The position numbers were made by a program, and so were the translations under genes. A DNA stretch of 64,000 nucleotides, from assembly GCA_030998225.1 (NCBI GenBank), contig JAPYXD010000723.1, forward strand, positions 20,062,001 to 20,126,000, read 5' to 3'. Origin of the DNA: Diplolepis rosae (Eukaryota; Arthropoda; Insecta; Hymenoptera; Diplolepididae). The notes under the pieces were generated by a model. It made no database searches and was not told where the DNA came from. It worked only from the letters and a program-made list of their open reading frames with translations. Positions 33,201 through 45,200 of this stretch are shown here, in pieces (within the stretch, counting starts at the first letter, position 1; the number at the start of each line of letters is the position of its first letter).

Positions 33201-36200
33201 TGAGATGAAAGTATAGTTGTGTCTCACTCCAACCAATGGTCTACTTTAACGGTGGAGACGTTCCACAAAAGGTGAACCACTGCTCTGCCTTCAATGACAT
33301 GTATTATGTTTTTTTAATTTTTAGCGTAAATAAATGAAATTATTGCATATTTCAATTACCATTTAACGTTATTTTCAACGTAGAATAAGGATAAAAACAT
33401 TTTGACTGTTTATTTTGCCTCATTCATGAAATATAATGCTACTTTATGATAGCTTTACAATAGCTTTACGATAGCTTTACGCTACAGAGTAAAGCTACCG
33501 TTCAGCCAGTTCGCTAGGGAATACAAGCATGCCAACAGTTAATCCAATTTTCCATACACTTCTTATAGGCCTCGGCCGGTATGGCCTTTAGTTCCTTCAG
33601 CGAATTTCATTTTATGGCCTCAATCGACTCATGGCGCGTTCCCCGGAGCTGATATTTGAGTTTTGGAAACAGGAAAAAGTCACAGGGAGCCAAATCTGGC
33701 GAATACGGTGGCTGAGCAGTGACTTTTGTTTCGTGTTTAGCCAGAAATTCAGTCACAATCAGGCTGGAATGTGAGGTCTTTCGGTACGAGTCTGATGGCG
33801 GTGACGCGCTTCATACTCAAAACATGAACCACAATGTGTTGAGTCGATCCATAAAAGATATTGAGAGCCTCTGCTACCTTTTTAATGCCAGAACGATGAT
33901 TTTCGAGCACAATTTTCTTCACTTTTTCGATGTTATCGTCGTTAACAGAGGTGGATGGACGACTCCCATGAGGCAAGTTTTCTACGACCTCACGATCCTC
34001 ACTGAATGCTTTATGCCACACAAACACTTGCGTTCTCAATAGAGTAGTCTCCCCAAAACACTTCTGCAACATTTTCAATGATTCTGTAGCCGTAATTTCA
34101 GTGGTAACACAAAATTTCATGTAAACTCGTTCAATTCTATTTTTTCATAGTAAAAATCGCCAGACAATCTTTTCGCGTCGTAAATAAATGGCTGCCAAAC
34201 ACACACTAATGGACGTCTTCCGCTCAAACTTCACACGACTGTCAAAAAAGGTGTTACCAACCTCGAAAAACATTCAAACGTTAAAAAATATATTACTATA
34301 TCGTCTACCGACAAATAATCATAACGAGCACATGGAGCGATTCTCGGGTAATATTGGAAACGTTCGGCGTATCTGACGTGACTCGGCAGTACATTTACTA
34401 TTTTCAATGGAAACTTTGGCAATATACCATTCCAAATTGAATTCGAACCCGTATCACTACAAACGAAAAATTCCCTTTAACGTCCAAATAAAAGTTCAAC
34501 TCAAAATCCCAAGAATTCGAAACCGTTCGGATCCTCAAAAAAACGACGAAATTTAGACCAAAAAACATTACCCAAATTAAACAATCATGAGAACAACCAA
34601 CAAAAAAGGAGGCAACCTTCCAAAACCCCTTCCTTCTTTTCCTTTCTTTCGTCCTTTTTTTTGAGTTTCCTGTGGGCGTTCATGGAGGAGAGTTCTGGGA
34701 CCCTATAGAAGGAGATAGGAGATCATTTTTAAATAATTTTTTTTAGAATCCCAGCTTTAAAGCGGGTGCTAGAAGAGCACCGAAATGTCGAGGAAGTTCT
34801 TTACAATTTTTTATCTTTTTTTTTATTGTTTTTAATTTTTTTATTTTTATGCAAATGGTGGTGGGAAATGAAGAAAAAAGAGGACGAAAGAAAGAAATGA
34901 AGGAAGGGGTTTTGGAAGGTTGCCTTCTTTTTTGTTGGTTGTTCTCATGATTGTTTGATTTGGGTAATGTTTTTTGGTCCAAATTTGGTCGTTTTTTTGA
35001 GGATTCGAACGGTTTCGAATTCTTGGAATTTTGTGTTGTACTATTCCAATATATGAAATATTCGATTGCAAGATATTCAAGTCTTTCTCTCTTCATTGTT
35101 CATTAACATTAACAATGGTAATTTCTCTTAACTATTTTGCAATTTATATTATTCAAAAGACCAATTCTTGCATTTATAGTTTTACTTTTTATTTATATAC
35201 ACGGAAAAAAATTTGGTAGAGATGCTGCACTACCTCTAGTGCTCCTGCGTCACTACCATGGAGACTAGATATAAAGAGACCAATCTCCATATATCCATTC
35301 CCGAAATGAAGTTCTGCCAAGTACATAGTTACAAAACTTCCCGATGAGGGCATGTGTGTTCCTTGGGTGCAAAATGGTAACGTCTAATACACGATGCTTA
35401 TAAACCGTGGATGCCGCCATTTTGCACTCAGGGAACACACGTGCGCTCATCGGGAAGTTACCTAACTAAGTACTTGGCAGAACTTCATTTCGTGTTTTGT
35501 GAAGTACGGCCATAAGAGATTGGTCTCTTTATATCTAGTCTCCATGGTCACTACAGTGGAGGGCGACTGCAGCGCTCTTTATAGGTTAGCAGGTTCACTT
35601 TTTTGTGGACTAACTGCTCTCCCATAATTGTGGGAGGGCTGCTGCCTCACAGGAGGGAATGATGTTGCCCCGAATAGATAATACTGCTGCGAGTCATATA
35701 ATCTGAGTCACACAACTCTCCTCCGATAAACGCAACAGCTCTACCGCTAGGGGCAGAATCTATACCAAATTTTTTTCTGTGTAGGTATCACTTATTTCGA
35801 ATTTCAATTTGCCATCAAAGATATTAATCTTTACAACTCTCGATGGTAATTTATAAAGTTGCACTACATTTGCAATTGGTCCAGAAAAAGTATTTCCTCC
35901 TATCGCTATGATAAATAAAATTGGTTTTGTTACTGTATCATCGCTCTCAATTGACTTTTAGTAAAAATAAATTTAATAATACTAGATTTTACAATAAAGA
36001 GTTTCTCCGTGTATGGAACAAGTTAATCAAGTTTAAAAAAAATTTTAATTATACACTATCACTGTGAAAGATATATCTATTTCAGTTCCCATCATCCCAG
36101 ATTATCTTTGCTCACTTGAAGGTAATGCGAGTATTGTCACCGCTGAGGATGAAAACGGTCGTGTAGGATTATTGCTAAGCTCGAAGGCATTTATCCAGTT

Positions 36201-39200
36201 AATTTTGAATCCAGCTGTGGGAATCTATATTGGTAATACTGGTTATGCCAAACCACTATTTTTTGGAAATATGTGCCTACTTATAACTACATTATGTAAG
36301 CATAATTATTCATATTTAATTTATATTTTTACGTATCAAATTTTTAGTTTTTTGTTCAGAGTAGAGTGTATTTAATAAATTAATAAATCTATCAACATAT
36401 CAAGATATATATATATATATATATCACCTTCTAAAAAATAATATTGGATCTATAACTTAATTCGTGCGGTTTGCTAAGAGATGGCGTAACTCGATTATTA
36501 TTCCATCGTTCCAATATTCCGAACATGCGTTGGAAAGCTACTGTCATTGTGTGTCTTTTTTAGTATATGTAATTCATTTAAAGCCTAAACAACAATAATT
36601 TTTTTTCACTCAAATATGTCGAACTTTTTTCCTGAAAAAGTGTTTTTGCGGGGAGTTCTTCTTTATTACTTTAATATGAAGAAAACTGCTACCGAAAGTC
36701 ATCGCATTTTGGTGGAAGTTTATGGTGAACATGATCTAGCTGAGCGAACGTGCCAAAAGTGGTTTGCACGATTTAAAAGTGGTGATTTTGGCTTGGAAGA
36801 CGGAGAACGTCCTGGGCAGCCAAAGAAGTTTGAAGATGAAGAACTGGAAGCATTACTCGATGGAGATTGTTGCCAAACACAAGAAGAGCTCGCAGAATCT
36901 TTGGGAGTCACTCAAGCAGCCATTTCAAAACGTTTAAAAGCAGCCGGATACATTAAAAAGCAAGGAAATTGGGTTTCACATGAACTCAAGCCGAGAGACT
37001 TTGAAAGGCGGTTTTGCAAGTCCGAAATGCTGCTGGAACGCCACAAAAAGAAGTCATTTTTACATCGGATTGTTACTGGTGATGAAGAATGGATCTATTG
37101 CGACAATCCCAAGCGCAAAAAATCATATGTGAAACCCGGCCAACCAGTCAAATCAACGACAAAGCCGAATATCCATGGCGAGGAAGTAATGCTCTGTATT
37201 TGGTGGGATCAGAAGGGTGTGCTGTATTATCAGCTGCTTAAACCGGGTGAAACGATCAATGGAGAACACTACTAAACACAATTTATCCGTTTGAAGAGAG
37301 CAATAGCCGAAAAACGCCCGGAATATGCGACCAGACACGAGGCAATAACTTTCCATCATGACAACGCTCGGCTGCATGTTGCTATTCCGGTTAAGATCCA
37401 TTTGGAAAACAGTGGATGGGAAGTTTTACCCCACTCGCCTTATAGCCCAGGCCTTGCCACTTCTGACTTCCATTTCTTCCGGTCGATGCAGAACGCCCTC
37501 ACTAGAATACGGTTCACATCAGAACAGGGTATCAAAAATTGGCTTGATTCATTCTTGGCCGCCAAGCCGGCGCAGTTCTTTTGGGATGGAATCCACAAAT
37601 TGCCAGAAAGATGGGAAAAAGTCATAGCTTCAGATGGGCAATACTTCCAATAATACTATTGTACATGTTTTTCGTAAATAAATGTTCAAATTTTGAAAAA
37701 AAACCGCACGAATTAAGTTATAGATCCAATAGATCATCAATTTTTTAATGCAACGGTGCTAACGACTAATTGTCCTAGTAAGCATTTGAATTGGTAATTG
37801 GTCAAAAACGATTAATATATATATATTAAAATCATATTAATTAAATTAGAAATATAAAATAAATTAGTATATGAAGTTGAACAAGCAATAATTATCTTAT
37901 TTTGTACTCATTTATTTAGAAGTACAAATTAAATCAGTGAAACTTGACCAAGATTTATGAACTATTTTACTAATTTTTCCAAATCATTTTAGTCGAAAGG
38001 TCCTGGGTTTTGGGCTCGATACCGAGCGGAGTGGAAGCGTTCCTTTTCTCACAGAAATTTTTTTCAAAATATATTGTAAATGACATCTAGTTTTGAATGA
38101 CGTTAAGTTATTTCTAAGTCACAGATTGATAAGGTCGATATAGTAGAGTTCCGTTACCATGGTAAGTGATACACACTTCTAATGATTAACATAATCGACT
38201 GAAATGATTTGGAAAAATTAGTAAAATAGTTCATGAAATATCCGTAGCCAAAGAGGCGTAAATAGATTCTGTAAGAAAAGTTGCGTAGAGTGAAAACGTT
38301 CCTTTTTCACAGAGAAAATTTTCAAAATATATTGAACATGTTTTGTTCATTTCAATCAGTACTTGTATTTACTAATTTCAATCAGTGACTAAATTCCAGC
38401 TACCTAATCACTTGATTTTGATAAGTTCTCAATACATGTAACTTATAAGAACTGATTGTGTAACTGTTACCAATCACTAATTGAAATCATTAAAAAAACT
38501 ACTGATTACAATTTTAAGAGTGGACCAGTAATTTCTACCAATTATGAAGAGGAATTCTTACTGAAGTAATTAGTGCATTAATTTATATTTTGAGAGATAA
38601 AGTCTTAAGTATTTGTGCTTCTGCTAACATTTTTAGAAATAGAATTATTATATTTTTATTATTTATAATTACATTTTGTTATAAATTTAATAATAATCCC
38701 GACGATAAAATGAATAATGCAGGTGCATCCCGTCTTGTTTATTCTATAACTTTTTGCTGAAGTTTCCTCTTCCTTCTGTTGATATCTCATAAGATAAAAC
38801 GTTGGAAAAAGTCAAGAGAATAAATAAGTCCGAAGAAACCTGTCTCATTTATTTACTTTATTTAATCATTATTATATGATCTCGCACGTGAAAAGTTTTG
38901 TAACTCAATAATAATTATATATTAATATTGATTAATATTCAATTGAGGAACATATATTAGTAATAATGATGTAATATTATCATCAATTATTTTTTATTTC
39001 CTTTCATGAAAATTTCTCAGAAAAAAACACTATTATTAGATTAGGGGAAGTATATTATCAAAAGTATATACTTTTATATAGAATTTGAAACCAACGCACA
39101 AACTGATCAATTAGATAATATTTCCCTTCTCATAGACCTAGCTTATGCAGTAATATGAGACGCGGAGTTTGAGGACCACTGCTGTAAGCCTATGTATCAT

Positions 39201-42200
39201 TTAGATCACGTGACTATAGTATAAGTTGATCCATGTAATATTACTTCTTTGTGTAAAAAATTCCATTCAAAAATTTAGAAAATATAACAGAAAACAGTAA
39301 AAAAACGTCTGGAAACCTTGTTTTGGTGGACATTTTCTAAAAATCAAGTACAGTAGATAACTCCAATTGTCGATCACCTATTCAATTTTTTTTCAGAACA
39401 AATTTACTGTAAAATTGATACTATAAGACCTTTATTATATTTGCCAAATTTCCAGAAAGATATTTTGTATACAAAAAGGTTAATTTCATTTATATAAATT
39501 GACCTATAAATTAATCACGTGGTACGATTGATAAATAGTCTTAATGCTTGAATTACTTTTAGCGGTAAAAATTTTACTATCTCTTGTATATAAGGAATTA
39601 ATTTTAAAAGAAATTGATATTCGGTTTTTTTAGGATCGCTGATTACAAATCAAAACTACAATCTTGAAAATGTAGAATTTTTTGAAGTATTGCGATTTTA
39701 AGTAAAGCATATATGTATATATTTCAAAAGTCGTTGAAGGTTGATTTCTGTTACGAATTTAATTAAAAATTTCAATCTAGGGTAAGTGTAGGTACTCCCG
39801 TGGATGTTCCAATGAGTGCGGTTTCGAATAAAAATAATGATTTACAATGTTTTAAAGGTACATAATGCCTAAAAACGATTGAAAATGTTGTTTTGTGAAT
39901 TAATTATTGCGATGTTAAATAAGTTCTCGTTGTTTTTTCTGAAAATTAATGCTTTAATTTAAATAATTAGTAAAAAAAAATGTCCATTTTTTGACTTCTT
40001 CATACGAGCGAAAATGCTGATGAGCCAGGTCGTGTGACATCGATCGAAAAAAATGGTAGTCAGAAGGAGCAACGTCTGGAGAGTACGGCGAGTGGGGTAA
40101 GATTTTCCATTTCAGCGTTTCTAAGTATGTCTTGACCGGTCTTGCGACATGTGGCCGAGCGTTGTCATGCTGGAGGATAACTTGTCGTGTCTCCCTTGGT
40201 ACTGTGGCCGTTTCTCCTTCAATGCTCGGCTCAAACACATCAATTGATGCACCGTGTATATTCGGTCTGGCTGTCGACGCGAAGGCATGTCCGGGCATTC
40301 CCCATGATTTTCTACGCTTGGGATTATCGTAGTGCAACCATTTTTCGTCGCCGGTCATAATGCGATGCAAAACCCCTTCCGATTCTGTCTTCGAAGCAGC
40401 TGTTCACAAGCAAAGAAACTCGTACGGAACCCAATTTCCTTGCCTCTAAATCATTCCCATGGCTTTGAGGTGTTTCAATTTGGCTTGTTGAGTCACTCCA
40501 AATGATTCTGCGAATTCTTCTTGCGTTTGGCACGAGTATTCAGCAAGTAATGCCTCCAATTTGGAATCTTCAAACACAAATTTACTAATGCAGTTATGTC
40601 GTTATATTGACAGATATTCAAGCTTACTGTGTGACATTCTTAACTTGCCTATTTCGTTCTAAGTTTTATGTCTCAAGGTTGTAAGCGAGCGTGTGCGTGA
40701 TTCGACGAAAGTGTATCATCTTATTGGGTTGGCAACAAAGTCATTTCGTTTTTTTTTTCATGATTTTCAAAGCAAGTTTATCAATACAAATAACAAACAT
40801 TAATCAATTATGTATTGACCATTTTGTTCGATAAGCTTTTGCCATCTTTCAGTCAGCTTCATAATTTCGCTTTCGTAGAAAGTTTGGTTCTTAGAGGCAA
40901 AAAACTGAATCAACTCATTTTTGTCAGCCTCATTTGAATCGATTGTTTTCCATTCAAATGTTTTTGAAGTGAACGGAATAAATGATAATCGGATCGTGCA
41001 GGGTCAGGACTATACGGTGGATGAAGCATCACTTCCCGGCCTAACTCTAATCATTTTTTGCGAGTGACCAAAGATGTGCAAGTATGTCGTCTGGCATTAT
41101 CTTGATGGAAGATGACGCCTTAACGAGTTTGCCATTTCTGGACGCTTTTCCTTGATTTCTTTCTCCAATTTCATTAGCTGGTAGCAGTAGACATTCGAAT
41201 TGATAATTTGGTTCCTTGGGAGCAGCTCAAAACAAACAATACCTTTGAAATCCAACCAAACACTCAGAATAACCTTCTTTTGATGAATATCGGCTTTTGA
41301 TGTCGATTGTGCAGGCTCATCTCGCTTGATCCATGATGTTTTTCACACGATGTTATCGTAAACAATCCATTTTTTACCGCCCGTTATGATTCGCTTTACA
41401 AATGTATCGGTTGTATTACGTTTCAGCAGTGACACACAAATAAAAATTCGTTTGGTGAGTTAAATTTCGTTCCATTTGTAAGGAACCCAAATATAATATA
41501 ATATAATATAATAATAATATAATAAAGTTGGAAAAACCGTTCGACTAAACAGAGGTCACGCAGCTCTCCGTGTGTCTAGCGCATCAGTTCTACGTGTTGC
41601 GCGAGCAGATCCACCAAACTTTTCTCCGTGTATCGTTGAAAGCTCCCCGAGCGTCGGTGATATACTTATACATTTCACGTTAACCCTCTAACGCATATTG
41701 ATGCCTTGTCGTCAACCAGGGTTTACTCAATTCCTCACTATTCCCTATGTAACGCTTATTATTATTTACGTTGGGTGAATTAGGTATTTATCAAATTAAT
41801 TTTACTCGACTAGGATTTAAAAGATTTTGAAATGTCCTTATCTCCCAAGATTAAGCGACAGAGTCGAGTAAAATTACTCCAAATATTTTTCTCCGTGACG
41901 GTCCTAGCTAGGTAATAAAAGGGCTCTCTAAAGAGGTCTTATGCAGATAATCTTGTCAGGGCCTGGCAAAAAAAGGGGAAAATACCAGGGGTGTTAGTTA
42001 AAGTTTGCCGGTTTTTTCAATAAAGAAAACACTTAATTCTCAAGGGAATCTCAAAAAAATTTTATTCAAAGTATTGACCATTGGATTCTACACATTTTGC
42101 CCATCTTTCAGGCAAATAATGGATACCATTCCAAAAAAACTTTTTCTCTTTCAAGGCAAACCATTCGACGAGCCATTTTTCGTCTTCTTCAAAATTGGCT

Positions 42201-45200
42201 TAGCGCTGCTCTGCGAGTGAGTGTCCCATCGATGCGAAAAGATGATAGTCGGACGGGGCGAGGTCTGGAGAGTACGGCGGGTGCGATAATATTTCCCAAT
42301 TCAATGCTTTTAATGTATTCTTCACCACTTTAGCGGTATGAGACGGTGCGTTGTCATGTTGTAGGATAACTTTGCCATGTCTTCGGGCCCATTCCGGCCG
42401 CTTTTCGATCAACGCATGATTCAAATTGATAATTTGTTGTCGGTAGCGATTCGTATTCACTGTCTCACCAGGTTTTAATAACTCGAAGTACACCATACCA
42501 CACTGGTCCCACCAAACATAGAGCATTGTCTTACGGCCAAAGCGATTTGGCCTTGGAGTCGATGGGTCGACCTCACCAGGTGAAAGCCATGATTTTTTCC
42601 GCTTCGGGTTCTCGAAATAAATCCATTTTTCGTCCTCCGTGACAATTCGATGCAGAAAAGATTTCCTTTCGAACCGTTGAAGCAGCATTTCACAAATGGT
42701 TTTTCGATTTTCCATTTGTCTATCGTTCAGTTGGTGTGGTACCCATTTTCCATACTTTTGGATTTTTCCTATGGCTTTTAAACGTTGGCAAATTGATCCT
42801 CGGGTCACATTTAGTGTTTGTGCCAATTGTTGTTGCGATTGGGTTGGGTCTTCATCCAATAACGCCTGCAATTCCTCGTCTTCGAACTTCTTCGCTGCAC
42901 CAGGATGTTCATTGTCTGTTAAATCGAAATCTCCACTTTTAAATTGACGAAACCATGTTTCACATGTTCTAATCACTGGAGCATGTTCACCATAAGTTTC
43001 TACCAGCAATCGATGAGCTTAAACTGCTTTTTTCTTTTGATGAAATAAGAAAAGTAACGAATGCCGCAAATGCGATTTACTTGGAACGAAACTCGACATA
43101 TTCACTGAGGTAAACAACTATGATGCTATTATTTTGGCAGAATGTAATTGTGTATTTTTGAAGGTTATTGTCCATAGAAAAATATGAAATAGATGCCAAA
43201 TCATAGAAATGTATACATATCTCTAGCGACATCTATGAGTAAAACCGGCAAATTTCAACTAACACCCCTGGTATGTTAGGATCTAGATCGATCCGGGTTA
43301 CGATTTCTACTCGGGGTCGTTTCAGCTGCAGGTTTTTTTAAAATAAAGTAGTGCACTGAAATTCCCCGCAAATACACTTTTTTTCGCATAGAATTCGACG
43401 TGTTTAACACTATGAAAGAAAATTTGTTTACACTTCGGCGGAATTACATACACTGAATTTCAAGCCTGCCTATAGTAGTTCTTTACAGATGCGTTACCAT
43501 CTTAAACTACACGCATGTAATTCTGGTAATGCCATCTATTGGAAACAGCACGAACTTATTCAACATCCCAATATATTAATTATTAACGAATTAGCAGCAG
43601 TAACGATATTTTTAACTACTTTTTTACAAATTGAATCTCACACGGAAACCGAGCGAATCAAGAATTTAATGAACTAAAAGAATCCTTATAACCAGATTAT
43701 GTGAAACTTTTACTTACATTGTATAAACAGTTAAACTACAATAAAACAGGATTTGTCACGAAATTTTTAACTAAGAAAAGTTACTTTTCTCGCTAAATTA
43801 AGTATAGTTTTTATAACTTAAATTTAACGAAAGATTCAGATGGAATAGGAATAAAAATTCTTATTGGAGTCACTTGTTTATCCGGTATCATGAAAGTTAA
43901 AATTGATGTTCTAACTAAATCAAATTTAGAAGCTAGATTTGTTGCTTATCTGCTATTTCTTATTATTTGCACTAAGATATATTTTTGCACTATTTCCTAT
44001 TTATTGTTAGATAAACACAGTATTAAATTGAATGTTGACATCAACGCGCATATTATTTAGTACAATACTGTTAAAGTGTTTAACCCTTTGCGGCACAGTG
44101 TCATCACCTGATGCCACTTATTTTTTTACAAATTTTCGCGATTTAAATGTAATTTTGATCCGATTATCGAACTGTTTTTTGTTATTTTACGATCCTAGGA
44201 TGTTATCGAATATAAATTTACGTTTAAAAGTACCAGATTTTGTAAAAATTTGTCAATTTTAATAAACAAATTCAGAAAAAAAAACTGTTTCTGAAAAGAA
44301 TTCATTATTGCAAGAACTTTTCGGAATTTTTCTACGAAAATTTATGTACCAGGGTTTTTGAGATCGCTGATCACGAATCTATTCTCGGATTTTGATAATT
44401 GGAAATAGCAGATCCAATATGGCGTCCATAAATTGAAATATTATTGGATTTTTCTGAAAATTGCATTATGATATTTTCGAGGTCGCAGATTACGAATCTA
44501 AATTCAGATTTTGGACATTCAAAACGGCGGCTCCAATATGGCGGCCAAAATAATATTTTTTAAATTAATATTTTCGAAAAAATCTTTTGACTTTGCTTAT
44601 TTCCGATTGTACCTCAATAAACCTGCACTTTTTAGAATCCCATTTTTGTTACTTTCACCATCTGGAACCTTCCCATTTGAATTTTTGAAATTATGGTTCA
44701 AGTTTATAATCAGCAATTTCAAGAATGTTACAATAATATTTCATTGTTAGTCGTCACTCATAGTCGTCATTCTCAAATTCTGAATTCAGATTCGTGATCA
44801 GCGACACCGAAAAACCCTCTATACCAATTTTCAAAAATAAGTTTTAAAAAATTTAAGATTTTGGCCACTATCTTGGATCCGCCATTTTAAATTTCCAAAA
44901 TCTGAGTTCAGATTCGTAATTAGTGACCTCAAAAACCCCTATATACCAATTTTCAAAAACAAATTTAAAAAAATGTAATATTATGACCGCCATCTTGGAG
45001 CCGCCATTTTGAATTTCCAAAATCTGAGTTCAGATTTGTAATCAGCGACCCCAAAAACCCTTGTGTAACAATTATCATAAGAATTCGTTCCCCTAAAAAA
45101 TGTATGCCGCAAAGGGTTAAAAGTCTAAATTAACTTGAAACTGTGATTCTACTTCACTTTTGCCATATTTGTTATCAGGTAGCAGTTATTTCTTATATCT

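Larger units (their letters stand above)
31322..36011. mobile_element. TA-flanked element with CACGGAGAAA ends, 4.7 kb including later insertions
   Basis: It is flanked by TA at 31320-31321 and 36012-36013. The left end CACGGAGAAACTCTTCATT is matched in inverted orientation by the right end (aataaagagtttctccgtg), and imperfect similarity continues for about 65 bp (tagtattatt...). No transposase of its own is recognisable. Most of its length is later insertions. Confidence 0.65.
30297..36085 (+). other. Transporter intron 1 (5.8 kb), nested transposons
   Basis: 31322-36011 is a TA-flanked element into which a deleted mariner, a Penelope-like repeat and a further TA-flanked element (itself hit by an hAT-like element) have inserted. 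Before it, 30297-31320 is ordinary A/T-rich intron with a run of 19 G at 31009-31027. Confidence 0.6.

Noticed and set aside
36064..36085. Independent gene starting upstream of the exon 2 acceptor at 36086
   Set aside because: The frame 36064-36375 simply contains transporter exon 2; the acceptor and the phase-1 join to exon 1 explain it.
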